A stretch of DNA of 18,791 nucleotides from Cladosporium sp. IMV 00045 (GCA_001931905.2 MSJI02000439.1:1-18791), one strand, 5' to 3'; positions 1 through 10,021 are shown, numbered from the stretch's first letter. Program-made: numbers and translations. The notes: generated from the letters alone by a model not told the origin.

Positions 1-2
1 TG

Positions 3-302
3 GCGCACTCGGTAACCCTTTTGACTGCAGAGAACCACACCCTTCAGAAGGCCAACGAAGCCCTTAGCAAGCGCCGGAGAGCTAAGAAGTCCCGGGTCTA
101 TCATGGAGATGCACTACCTGTACAGAGTGCAAGGACTATTGTGGCTCACAAGGAGACCGAAAAGCAGCAAGGGCGAGGTGTGGGTGAGAATCGGGGTAGC
201 GATGATGAGAGGCCGGTGACGATTCGACGCTGTCGCAAATGCGGCAAGCCCGGCCATAATATAAGAACGTGCCAGGTCGAAGTAGAAACACCTGATGTCT
301 AG
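3..302 (+). CDS. pogo/Fot1-type DDE transposase, C-terminal end (partial)
   Basis: The reading frame is open from the left edge of the window and stops with TAG at 300-302, so only the last ~100 residues are seen. The basic stretch 'NEALSKRRRAKKSR' followed by a C-terminal CCHC zinc knuckle (CRKCGKPGHNIRTC, CX2CX4HX4C) is typical of the tail of fungal pogo/Fot1 (Tc1-mariner superfamily) transposases. The DDE catalytic core would lie to the left of the window. The family cuts and pastes its own element by binding terminal inverted repeats; the knuckle probably contributes to nucleic-acid binding. Whether the upstream part is intact cannot be seen. An apparent start at position 21 is a TTG inside the frame, not a real start. 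Confidence 0.82.
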   Translation, partial: AHSVTLLTAENHTLQKANEALSKRRRAKKSRVYHGDALPVQSARTIVAHKETEKQQGRGVGENRGSDDERPVTIRRCRKCGKPGHNIRTCQVEVETPDV

Positions 303-427
303 GTTATGAAAATCTCCTTGTTTACTTGAGCGGTTGTGGTTGTGAGATTGGTCATGAAAGTGGTGTCGCGTCAAGAAAGTGCGCGGGGTACTGGTATGCG
401 CAGGGTACTGATGAATGACGTTAGCAA

Positions 428-458
428 TGTCACGGGGCTCTAGATCCTGGCCGTGACA
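428..458. repeat. 8-bp inverted repeat (hairpin) 3' of the transposase
   Basis: tgtcacgg (428-435) is the exact reverse complement of ccgtgaca (451-458), separated by 15 nt. It lies 126 bp past the transposase stop, where the 3' non-coding end of a pogo-like element would be expected. It could be a subterminal transposase-binding repeat or a chance hairpin. The matching 5' end of the element is outside the window, so the true terminal inverted repeat cannot be confirmed. Confidence 0.4.
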
Positions 459-474
459 ACTAGTGAGTTTAGGT

Positions 475-605
475 ATCTAAGGACTATATTCTAAAAAGAA
501 TTAAAAAAACACTTTTTAAAAATATTAAAGTAGATCAAAGAGTAGTAAATGTTAATTCTATGAAAGTAGTAAATAATACTAGAGATTATTAGTAGAGAAG
601 CGAAA
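475..605. other. AT-rich patch
   Basis: About 130 bp of strongly AT-rich sequence with A and T runs, and a 10-bp direct repeat agtagtaaat at 541-550 and 565-574. It stands out from the roughly balanced to GC-rich surroundings. It may be RIP-mutated transposon sequence or the non-coding tail of the transposon next to it. No coding frame is visible. The following stretch, 606-973, contains no gene that can be supported and presumably holds the 3' UTR of the minus-strand regulator that ends at 974. Confidence 0.5.
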
Positions 606-973
606 TTTCTAGATCATTGTTAGTAGCCTGCTCCCTCTATATCAACATTTGAAGCACGTTGATTTCCTAGGCACGACGCGTCACTTGTGTTAAGCTGTTT
701 AACGCCTACTAACACCTCACGATCAGTGTGGCGCTGTGATGCTCTGCTCGAGTTTTATGTACTCAGCTCACTGAAATCTTAGCAAATCATTCGTCTTCGG
801 TCAGCTCTATGGAACGGTGGTTCTGCCGCTCTGGAAGACACTTGGCCGTCTCATATCTCAGCATGCGGGTCCCACTCTGAGTTTCAAGCAACGCGCGGGG
901 ATCACTTCATGTCGCGACGCATCAGTGCAGAGCGACGGGAATCTGCACTGATGATCAATTTGGCCACGTCCGC

Positions 974-2961
974 TTATGACGCGCGAAGCAGCCCCGCCGA
1001 ATCACATCCTGTGGGGCGAAGCAGCGTCTTGATCGTGCGAAGCAAAACTGCTATAGAGGATGACATCTCAGTCGGATCTTGGGTGTCATCCAGTATAGAG
1101 ACCAGACGTCCAATGAGCTTGAACGCGCGAGGATCATACTCTGCGACTTTCATGGTAGCAAGGAGGACTGCGCAACTCACGGCGCGGTACACGGCCAACC
1201 ACGACCGCCTGGCAAAGGGCGTTGTGTTTTGCAGGCGAAGAAAGGCATCGATGGTATCGACTGAAGCATCAATGTAGCTTGCCCGCATCCGCCTTGCTAG
1301 GGTACATTGATCCAGTGCTGGATCGAGAGCCGGTCGAAGGAGCTCAGATCGTACGTGGGACGCGAGCAGATACAGGGCAGCGTTCTCGATCTTGTGCTGC
1401 CTGGAGCAAGCAAGACGACGGTCCTGCAAATGACCAGCCGCGTTTGCAAAAATGTCATCGAGCTCCAGTTGAATCTGCTCTGTTCTTGCGAAAAGTTCGT
1501 ACGACGTGTTCTCGCGCGACCGCTCGCAAAGCAGGTCTGCGGCGATCTTGCTTAGCTGCGACAAACAGTTGGCATACGTCCAAGGGCCAGTGGGCGCGGC
1601 AGCTTTCGAGACAGAAAAACCACCGTTCACAACAGAGGTTGCCCGCCCATCAGTGACGAAAAGGAAGCTGTCTTGCCACATGATACATCGCCAAAGCTGA
1701 TTGGTCAGACTGATTGCTTCCACTGATGGTTGATTCTCGCTGGCAGTGAACGTCTGTAGAAACTCTTGTGTGTGGCAAAGGCGGGTTGTAAGGCCCAAAA
1801 GCGACCATGCCGCTCCGACGTTGACATTGTTGCAGAGCACATTTCCCAGGATGAGCAAAGTTTGAACAGTCCTGGCGTCGGGGCCCGCCAAAAAGTTCAC
1901 CATTCTCAAACATTCGAAACTGCAACAGGTGTAAACTTTTGATGTGAGCTCACGCTGACGGCATTCCAGCGAGGAGCATTGGGATCCTGAGGCCAAGATT
2001 GCGAACAACAGGCCAACCCAACTAATATTCCTGCCGAAGATGCTGGCCTCAGTTAAGCGTTCTCCGCTCTCGTCGTCTTGATTCTCTCGTCGCGTCACGA
2101 GAAATTGCACAAGCTCATCTTCCAATGCTTCCAGGTCTTCAAAGACAGGGAAAAGCACATGTGCTGTGTCTTTGTATGCCTTGAACGAGAGCCAGCAGTC
2201 GGTGTCATTTGGAAATGTTCTACTCAGCTTGGACGTCCGGTCACCGGGACCCTGCGGCAATCCCCACAGGTCAACGAACGGGTATGTCGCGGATGCGTTG
2301 TCAAGACCAAAAAACGGTAGCGCGTCTTTCTCAAACAAGTTTCGCACTGCATCCGATGTGCCATGCCTTTGGCCCAAACGCACAAGCTGAGTGCAGAGCG
2401 AATTCTGGTAAGCCCATGCTGTATCACGAGGAATTCTAGTTGCGCAAACCAGACTTTCGGCGTTGATCCGATCGCAGCTGTTGCAAGAAGCTTTTGTCAA
2501 TGTTCCAGTGTTGGACGAACTGGCGCCGAAACTGCAGTCACGCTGCTGCAAAAAATTTTTCAAGTCGGTCAGACCATGGGATATGGCCTCGAGAGATACG
2601 TTGATGTGCTCGATATCTCGCGGTGCGCATCCGGCGCCGACTTGCACGCTTCCTGGCATTGCACGTTCGCCTCCTTCGTGCTCAGTCGGTCTTGTCTCAA
2701 CACGCCTTGTTTTGAATGGCCGCGCAGGCGTCATCTCGTATTCGCAGAGGTCGGGATGATCCCTCTCTGTGTAGGATGTTAGTGCTGATGACAAGAGTGA
2801 CTCGATCTTGAAAGCACACCTCTACACATGCGACATGGCACACCCTGGTCGCACTTGACCTTCCTCTGTCGACATGGACGGCAAGCCTTCAACTCTCGGG
2901 CTTTTCGCTTTTGCCGCAAGGTGCTGTCAAAGTCTGTCTCTGTGAGCGCGTGATGCGACAT
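974..2961 (-). CDS. Zn2Cys6 transcription factor with fungal-specific regulatory domain
   Basis: Two exons, 2961-2820 and 2766-974, encode about 644 residues. The 53-nt intron (2767-2819) starts GTGTGC, contains the branch motif CTAAC and ends ACAG. Splicing is confirmed by the zinc cluster: Cys27, 30, 37, 43, 46 in exon 1 and Cys55 in exon 2 give CX2CX6CX5CX2CX8C, flanked by basic residues (RQKRKARELK). The remainder looks like the fungal_trans (middle homology) region: hydrophobic helices in the middle and a Trp/Leu-rich C-terminal half ('RRSWLAVYRAVSCAVLLA'). It is expected to be a nuclear DNA-binding regulator of nearby or pathway genes. ATG 2961 was chosen because it puts the zinc cluster near the N terminus; its -3 base is C, so an upstream start is not excluded. 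The stop is TAA. No frame damage is seen. Target genes are unknown; the MFS gene next door is a plausible one (inference). Confidence 0.88.
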
Positions 2962-3614
2962 GGGTGGCGTGCTGTCGAGTGGGAAATCGACCAGGGATTG
3001 GGAAACGAGAATCCAGGCTTCCGCAGGGTGAGGACGAGTGTGCGCGCTGAAAAGACCTCCGAGGCCGAGGATTTGCCCGCAACCAAGATTGGGACACGTT
3101 CCGCATACATGACGAAGTTCAGGCCCACCCGCCGCAACGGCTGGAGCCGACTCCGTATCCGGGGTCAGCGAAGCCGCGACCGTAGAGCACGTCGGAGGCT
3201 TACACAAGCGGAAACAGTGAGGGCAAACCAAGCGCGTTCATGGATGCGTTTTCCGCTCCGGCGCCCCAACGTCTACTGCAGTTTTTACTGTAGGGCACAA
3301 GCCTTTGTGCTGAGTACCCATGGCAAGGCTGCTGTGGGAAGATCTGCAGCAACCGCACGCGCAAGCGATTTGATCTTCTTCACACGTCCTTGGATCTTCT
3401 TTCGTGCGTGGGATCGTAGCCCTGCATCACGTCGAGTTTCATCATGGCCACGCAGCTTGGCCGCGCTCTGCGGCCCACGCTTTTTGGAATGCCTTCCTTT
3501 CCAGTTTTACAATCAAGACTGCAGAAAATTGGATTCAAATGGTTAGAGCCTCTGCGGACTCACCCGGACCAGCTGTTTCCCGGATATGAACATCGCAACG
3601 CAAGCCGAGATTGA
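2962..3614. promoter_or_regulatory. Upstream region of the Zn2Cys6 regulator
   Basis: This 653-bp gap separates the start of the minus-strand regulator from the 3' end of the minus-strand MFS gene, so it should contain the regulator's promoter and the MFS 3' UTR. No clear TATA element, operator or coding exon was recognised. The assignment rests on position only. Confidence 0.35.
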
Positions 3615-5270
3615 TCACACTGCAGATCTTTCGTCGACCTCACACTTCCCTGCTGGCTTGTCTCTGGCTGCTTCCCTCGCAAATTTGCTCTTTCTTCGCA
3701 CGACGTTTCCGTAACGATAGAACACAAACGGAAACGGTAGACACAGGAGCGCCAAAAAGGCCGGAACACTTGAGGCCCAGTGGATGCCTTTGCGTGATGG
3801 TCAGTGTGGTAAAGCTCGACGGTAGACAACTTCATTCTCACCTAAACCATGGTACATATGGGATGTGAACAGTGGGAACGCAAAACCAAAGATGCATCGC
3901 AAGATGAAATTAGCTGCAAGCACTGAAGCGGCGTAAATGGTGTACACGTCGATGAGATAGTTCATGATTGCTTTGCAATTCGTCAGCCCCAAAGTCAGCT
4001 GCGGTCTGTGTTCTGTTGTGCTTACACAAAAATACCAGTACCATGGCAAACCCAAATGGTATGCCCGCAGCCGCACTCGCCGCCCAAGGCAAGGTTGGAC
4101 TGTTCGTCCAAGCAAACCAGAAAAGCCCGATGGGGAGCGCAATGGCTCCTATCATACTTGGAGGAAGACGGTCTTCGGGCGTAGAAGATTGAGCTGTCTG
4201 TAAGATGCGTAGAAATCGTGGGTTTTCCCAGAAGATGTTGTACCCAATCGACGCAATCATGCCGATGGCCACACCTATGAACGGAAGTCCTGCAATTCCA
4301 GAGCTCCAGCCCCGCTGTTGGTGATAGACAATCGGATAGGCCCCGAACAACATGTAAAGCGTTCCATAGATGACAGCCATGTAAAGGCTCAAGTGTGCCA
4401 CGATGGGTTCTCGAAACAGGAGAGCCCAGGGTCGTGAGAGACTGATGGTTAGTGCTTGGCTGGGGCTCCATTCGATCTCCATCTTACTGAGGTAAATCTT
4501 CCCAGTCGCTTTGGAGAGTCTTGCAGCGCGTCTCTTCAAGAGTACCAGCGCATACGTTTCAGGTACCATGACGAGTCCTGCAATCCAGACAATGCCAGCA
4601 AAAATGGCCATCATCCCTTGAATCCATCGCCACCCTCCAGTTTCGCCCAGAAATCCCCCCACAATGGGTCCCAGAACTGGAAGCAGTCAGTCTTGCCCGG
4701 CGCATCAAGGAGGAAGGGGAACAAGCCTGGTCCCATGAAAGGAGCTGCAGCAAAGAGGCTCATGGCAAGTCCACGCCCTCGAGCACGAAACATGTCTGCG
4801 ATCACGCCGGCCGCATTGGTGAAGGGTGAAGCTCCAAATGTGCCTCCAAGGAAGCGAAGTACCAGAATGGTTTCAATGTTCTGAGACGCAGCAGTGCCTG
4901 CGCTGAAAACCGTCAAGCCGCCCATGGAAACCATGTATACCACTTGGCGGCCAAACAGCTCACTCATCGGCGCCTACACTCCGAGCGTCAGTCTAGCTGA
5001 TCTTACTTTCCGGTGTCAAAGTGTGAAACCGTTTACCCAGATGAGGGGTCCCAACGCCCAGCCCAGGACAAAGAGAGAGAGACCCAAGGTCGCCACCTCG
5101 CGGCTGCAGTCGAAGCTCGACATCAAGTCGGGTATTCCTATGCAGCGACGTCAAAAAGTTGCTCACGTAGTTGTCGTCACGAGACTTTCAACGACAAACG
5201 CACCGCCTGAGAATGCAGACGAGCAGAATGAGACTGCGAGCGTAGCCATGGCCATGACAAATGTGATCAT
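3615..5270 (-). CDS. MFS transporter, DHA1 (drug:H+ antiporter) type, N-terminally truncated by an in-frame stop
   Basis: Six exons are joined by five introns: 5138-5203, 4974-5036, 4677-4726, 3971-4025 and 3788-3841. All junction phases fit, and four introns have clear CTGAC branch motifs. The full gene (from 5456) would encode 517 residues, normal for a 12-TM DHA1 pump. Visible landmarks are TM1 '[11 protein letters not shown]', '[15 protein letters not shown]', the motif A-like '[10 protein letters not shown]', the motif C-like '[16 protein letters not shown]', 'VPETY' and the late helix '[14 protein letters not shown]'. The family exports toxins, drugs or metabolites across the plasma membrane. 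Codon 62 is TGA (5271-5273) where relatives have Trp just before TM1. The interval given starts at the next ATG (5270), leaving about 455 residues with all membrane segments but no N-terminal cytosolic tail. Intron 3 has a GC rather than GT donor. It may be a pseudogene or a shortened functional protein. Confidence 0.8.
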
Positions 5271-5456
5271 TCACTTGTATGCTCCAGACCATTGTGTTGG
5301 GTCTTTTTCATCGGCTGGAAGCCAATTCACCACGAAAGGATCAATCAGCGATCCACTGCCACCGTATAGTGATTCAAGAATGTTCGATGAGTCCAGATCG
5401 AGGTCAAACAGTAGCGACCAGTGTGAGGACGCCCGGGTTTCAGAGCCAACGACCAT
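5271..5456 (-). pseudogene. Orphaned 5' portion of MFS first exon ending in premature TGA
   Basis: From ATG 5456 the frame encodes 61 residues and then hits TGA at 5271-5273. The residues have the composition of a DHA1 cytosolic N terminus: an acidic region, then 'VVNWLPADEKDPTQWSGAYK', matching the family pattern in which an acidic DP..NW stretch precedes 'YKW' and TM1. The codon after 'YK' is TGA where TGG (Trp) is expected, and the frame continues directly into TM1 beyond it. A single G-to-A change, or a sequencing error, would explain this. There is no GT...AG pair that would remove the codon and keep the homologous residues on both sides. Confidence 0.65.
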
Positions 5457-6951
5457 GGTGACGCCAGGGCGGCGGGTGTGTCGATGGGGAGAAACAAAAA
5501 GGTACTTCAACGATGAGCAACGAGGTTCCGGTTTGGGGGACAGTAGAAGTACAATGAAGTCGTCCGCACATGCTATCCTAATAACTCGACTTGCCATGGA
5601 ATTCCTGAGCAGAGAATGCGCTGAGCCCTGCAGACCATCGTCCGAATGCACGGCACTCTGCACGAACAAGAGCCGATCTGCCATTTGCCCATCTGTCAAC
5701 CAGGCACCAGGTGCACAGAACACTTTCCTTGTTTGTCAAGTTAGTACACGCGTCTTTGATGTTGGTGTTTGGTCGATGACAATGCACGTCTGCATTATGC
5801 AAAGTGACCGCAAGCGTTCTTTGCTGGCCTGTAGTGGCCCGGTTATCCGAGCGGATCTCGGTCTGACGCTCAAGTAAGTGTCTCAACAGCTCGAACTCGG
5901 TGATCCGACGGAAAACCGCAACCGCTTCGCTCGTCCGTCGGTCTCGCATGTGCCGTGATTTGACCTGCGCGAACGTTCCTCTCTCCAAAAACTAGGATCC
6001 AATTTCCGGACAGACATCTCTTGAGGAGTGTACATTAGCTGGGTTCCCGATTTGCTTGTCTCGTCACTTATGCATCGAGCTACCGATGTCTGGACAATCA
6101 CAGCACCAAATTTGTGCGCGCAGCGGATGAAAACCCTGAGCAAAGCTACAAGGGAAAAGCACCACTGTGCCGTCATTGTTGTGTCTATGAACTCAATCAA
6201 TTCGTTATCCCCGTCGTCGTGTCACTCGTAGACATGTGGCTGGCGAGACGTCCTACACCACATGGGCATCTGAGGAACGCGGTGGCGGCCGGACAATTTC
6301 TAGACGTGCTGATGTGCGGCTGGCTGTCTCGCTTCACCGGGCGGAGATCCGTCGGACAGATCGCCTGGTCCGGTCTTGAGCGGCGCAGCTTCTCCGATTG
6401 GTGCAGTCACTGCGCGGAGCTTGGGTGTTCCGGTGCCACGTGGCCGCTCTTTGACCGCGGCATCCGCTCGGCTCGAATGCTCCATCGCTCGGCATTGCGG
6501 GCTTGCAAATGCTCAAACGGCACTCGTTCCGAAGATGCCGAGCTTTGTGATGAAACAGCCTCGGATGCGCCTCACCTGAATGACGAACATGTGAAGGGGC
6601 ACGCGATCTATCTCTGACGAAGGTACCAGATGCATTGCCTCGTGCGAATCAGTCAAATGTCCTCTGTCGAGGAAAGCCGCAATGACTGCTACCTAAAGGC
6701 TGCAGTGGGTCTGATTTTCCGTATTCAAAGCGGGCGAGGTCAATTCCGATTTATTTTATGGAAGCAATCATGCGCCTGATTGAAGCCATCTACCAAGTTT
6801 TCTCCCCAGTGCACCACGACAGTGTCCGATTCCTCTCTACATACAAGAAAGTCTTTCAAGCTTCTTGTGTCACTTTTGTTCAACGTGTGGAGGAGTCCAT
6901 CGGCTCATGTCTCCTTCGGAAGACACAGGAACCAGAAATTTGTTCGTCCGT
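5457..6951. other. Intergenic region without supportable gene
   Basis: This 1.5-kb stretch lies between the MFS 5' end and the cyclase 3' end, so it should contain the MFS promoter and the cyclase 3' UTR. Several open frames of 60-167 codons occur on both strands (for example 6114-6617 plus), but their translations show no recognisable domain, and overlapping frames on the other strand are equally open. No tRNA, repeat array or terminal inverted repeat was recognised. Confidence 0.5.
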
Positions 6952-7848
6952 TCATAACATAGCCAACCCGTCATGAATTACACTAGTCCTGCCTGCGGTC
7001 TCTCGCGAGAGTGAAAAGGTCAGTAAGCAGGTGTATCTTCCTCTTTCGTTGCAAGCATCCGCTAATTCTTCCAAACTCCACAGCTCCCCGACAGGCACAT
7101 CGCGACGAACCAGCTCGCGGTGAAGGACACAAGGCTCAGAGACCTCGACTCTGCCGTCGTGGTGGATCCGATCTGTACCATGGGCCCCAGAGATTTGCTC
7201 GAATCCAATCATGTCACCTGCCACGGCTGAGAACTTATTCTGGCATATCCAATTTGCTGCGCTGATGGTGCTCTCGACACCACATGACCCAGAGCTCATG
7301 AGAAGGCTAGCCTGCTCTGCACCTGGCAAACGATTTATCCCGTCAACGAATCCTGAACGGATCATGAGAACGTCTCCTGTCGCGAATTGAACGTTTTGTG
7401 CTCTGGCTGCAGCCTCGATGTCGGAGATAGAAATGACGCAGTTTCCGCGGTCATTAAATGATCGGCCTTGCTGTCTGATCCAAGTTTTGTAGTCAATTAA
7501 AACGCCTCTAGCTACGAAGCGAGCACAAGTGGTTTGAAGAGCTGAGGGTGTGACTGCTGCAGGATCTCGACTACCGCCGTTTTGAGGATTCGAAGCTTGG
7601 CTGTCGGCGCAGTCTATCGTGTCGCTAAGCACCATCCATTGATCGTGGTGGAGTCGGCACCATGCGGTCCATAGGGCTGGTGATAAAAGGGTCGAGGTGT
7701 TCGTGTCTTCTCCCTCCTCGATGAAAATTAGGTGCTCAAATGCCTCGGTGTGCCATTGTAGAGAAATGGCGGTTCCGTCTCGAGCTTCTTTATACGCTTC
7801 TTTGACCACCTCTGGCGTCAGGGTCTCCAGAATCCTTGTCTCGTCCAT
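6952..7848 (-). CDS. Cyclase-family protein (kynurenine formamidase-like fold), altered metal site
   Basis: A single-exon frame of 298 residues, with ATG 7848 in a good start context and TGA at 6952-6954. Family landmarks in order: 'LTPEVVKEA' (10-18), 'ISLQW' (28-32), 'RGVLIDY' (114-120), 'GDVLMIRSGF' (158-167), 'FSAVAGDMIGFE' (206-217), 'VLHREL' (241-246) and 'PVGELWSLEELA' (252-263). These match the fungal branch of the cyclase family (PF04199), metal-dependent hydrolases that include formamidases and enzymes near polyketide or aromatic pathways. Relatives usually have a 'QWDG..H' segment at the active site; here the aligned segment is 'ALWTAWCRLHHDQW' (58-71), without the Asp-Gly. The protein also lacks the roughly 30 residues that relatives carry before 'LTPEVV'; no upstream exon was found. 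It may be catalytically dead or have a different substrate. The substrate is unknown. Confidence 0.78.
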   Translation of the reverse strand: MDETRILETLTPEVVKEAYKEARDGTAISLQWHTEAFEHLIFIEEGEDTNTSTLLSPALWTAWCRLHHDQWMVLSDTIDCADSQASNPQNGGSRDPAAVTPSALQTTCARFVARGVLIDYKTWIRQQGRSFNDRGNCVISISDIEAAARAQNVQFATGDVLMIRSGFVDGINRLPGAEQASLLMSSGSCGVESTISAANWICQNKFSAVAGDMIGFEQISGAHGTDRIHHDGRVEVSEPCVLHRELVRRDVPVGELWSLEELADACNERGRYTCLLTFSLSRETAGRTSVIHDGLAML

Positions 7849-9048
7849 TACGCTTCTATCTCGCTGTCACGCTCGTGGTGAAAGGGGAGGGTGTACAGAC
7901 ACGGCAAGCGCTTCACGCGCAGTTCGAGTGATTTCGTCAGGGCGAAGGTGTCTTATGACAGTCCTCAGGGCAAACACTTGAGTCAGTCCCTCGCTCGAGA
8001 AGGCAGTCAAGGTTGCTGTTCGGAGGTAGTCCTAGTGCAGGTTTTGTGCAGAGGAAAGAGTGAGCAAAGTCTGCTGCCACGGTTGGAGCTGTAGTCGTCC
8101 GTCTATCAGGAGGACGTGCCTCGAAGGAAAGCTTGCCCTTACCGGCTAGAGCACACGGTTGGATTCGCTGGTCCATGCACACAATCCAGAATTCAGCGGA
8201 GACAAATCCGTGATGACAGGTCGGCTGACGGACAAGAAGGCTCGGTTGAGCCACCACAGAGCGCTCCGAAGCCTTGTCGTGTGCAACACTTTGGCAGCCG
8301 CGTCCTCTTATGACTTACTTCCTGTGTCTCCCAGCACGGTGACACTTACGATCGCACAGACACAATTTGTCACAACAATTAATTCTGATCGAGCCTGCAG
8401 AGAAGTTGGAACACAAGCGGTGCTGATGCTGAGCGCGAGTGGATTGATCTGATGAACGTTGTAGCTAGCCCTGGTACATTGCGGCCCTTTCCAGTCTGTG
8501 GCGCCTATCCCATCGCGTTCTCGCACCGTGCTCCAAAACTCTTGACCCTGCGTCATGATCCACGGAGATTTCCTGTTCCGAGCCCTCTGACGCAGGCGCG
8601 TGCTGACGCTGAAGCGGAGCTGAACAGAGGAGAACGTGTCCACACAATCCGTGCAAGACACTTTCACCCCTACGCCGTTCAAGACCCTCGGAAACATGCG
8701 CGGTCAAAACCTACCCGTAGGCTCCGGAAAGCACACGAGCTGAACTTTCGGTCTCTGTGCTGAGCGACGTAGCTTGCTGTGTCAAGGGAGCCAAAGAGCT
8801 CCTTTCTTCCCGCCGCCTTTAGCTACTTGCTTCACTTCAGTTATGTAAGTTTCGCTAGGTTTTGGCCTGCACAGAACTTGCGGTCGCTCGAGAGATGCCG
8901 GCGAGCTGCTGCTTGCTGGCACGACTGATGCAAGACTTGCCGCGTCAAGACTCTCAATAACTGCACTTGCAGTGTGTGCAGCGCTGCCATACATTCTTAG
9001 GTCAAAGGGCGCGTGGGAGGAGAGCAATAGTTGATGAGCATTCTCTGT
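7849..9048. other. Intergenic region without supportable gene
   Basis: 1.2 kb between the cyclase start and the 3' end of the glycosylase pseudogene, both on the minus strand. It should hold the cyclase promoter. Open frames of about 60-130 codons on both strands (8308-8697 minus, 8452-8763 plus) overlap each other and carry no recognisable motif. No repeat or RNA gene was recognised. Confidence 0.5.
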
Positions 9049-10021
9049 CTAGGGGTCAACCGCGTCCCGTGCTCTCAATCTGGCCTGAACCATTTTCCGA
9101 GCTTCACACGGCTCACTACTTGTACTGCCACCACGACACGCTGGACATACTCTGCCGTGGGCAATGAGGAGAAAGTGCAAGTCGAACTTCAGCTTCTGGG
9201 GAACCCTCGCGTTAAGGTGTGCTTGCGCCTTCTCACGCGTGCATTTTGCAGGTATCCAGCCCCATAGTCCCGCAATGCCATACACGTGAGTATCGACAGT
9301 GAACGGGTTCCGTTTCAGGCACCAACCCATGACGACAAAGGCACATTTTGGTCCGATGCCCTTGTAGCTCAATAGCTCTTGCATGGCTTCCTAGTCGGTC
9401 GTGTCGAAGAGGTGGTCGAGATTTCAGCTTGCGTGACGTTCTCGGACTTGTTGTAGAATGGAGTATATGAGAAGAGACTTCCTTTGATGAAGGCCGCCGC
9501 ATTGAATGGTATCCTTGAGTTTTTGCCTGCCGCCTGCGACGATCTTCTCGTACGCAAAAACTGATCCATAGGTTGATTTCATACTGTCTATGGCGCGTTT
9601 CGCGTTGCTCCAGCTTGTTGCCTGACTGAGCACTGCTGCCACCATGGCATCTAGGACGTGGGGAATGGTTTCCGGTGTGTTCGGATCTCGGAATTCCTCC
9701 TCGACATCAGCTTGATGTTTTGCTTCAACACCACTTGATTTTCCTCGCACTCAGATTCAATGGGGGTATATGAAGCTCGGGAAAGGAGAAGAGTTGGCAG
9801 TGGGCTTCCACGCCAGCCTTTTTTTATTTTTTGCCAAGCCGGCTGTGTTCGTTGCTGTTTTCACTTTGATCGCCATCTGTGCCTCGACCTGACGACTTTC
9901 CTGACACCGGGTTTGGTGATGAGCCGGACGGTTTCTTCGAGGTTTTGGAAATGCGTGCGCGACCCAGGGGGACTTTCGGTGCGCTCGTGGTGATTCTGGA
10001 CGGCCGCCTTACGGAAGGCAT
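9049..10021 (-). pseudogene. HhH-GPD DNA glycosylase paralogue, decayed
   Basis: A near full-length relative of the intact glycosylase at 14718-15701: 973 nt here against 984 nt there. The basic, Ser-rich N terminus reads from ATG 10021. The frame breaks in an A-rich homopolymer near 9820-9832, continues through 'SPFPSFIYP', then breaks again at TGA 9757-9759 and TGA 9751-9753. The central part ('VLDAMVAAVLSQATSWSNAK') ends at TGA 9424-9426 where the intact copy has Trp, and a second in-frame stop (TAG, 9391-9393) follows. After that the HhH-GPD half is open to 9049, with 'SYKGIGPKCAFVVM' and 'FTVDTHVYGIAGLWGW' retaining the equivalents of the catalytic Lys and Asp. The last 83 aligned residues are about 60% identical to the intact copy, so the duplication is old compared with the number of lesions. 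Splicing of 9391-9447 could bypass the last two stops, but not the N-terminal breaks. Confidence 0.82.

Noticed and set aside
2962..3231. Upstream extension of the first Zn2Cys6 regulator to 3231
   Set aside because: The frame is open, but the extra 90 residues are Cys/Pro-rich without any domain, and would push the zinc cluster unusually far from the N terminus; ATG 2961 is preferred.
6114..6617. A 167-codon plus-strand frame between the MFS and cyclase genes
   Set aside because: No motif, no plausible introns, and overlapping minus-strand frames are also open; likely chance in GC-rich sequence.
8308..8763. Overlapping open frames on both strands (8308-8697 minus, 8452-8763 plus)
   Set aside because: Neither shows family motifs, a convincing start context or codon bias that separates it from the other.
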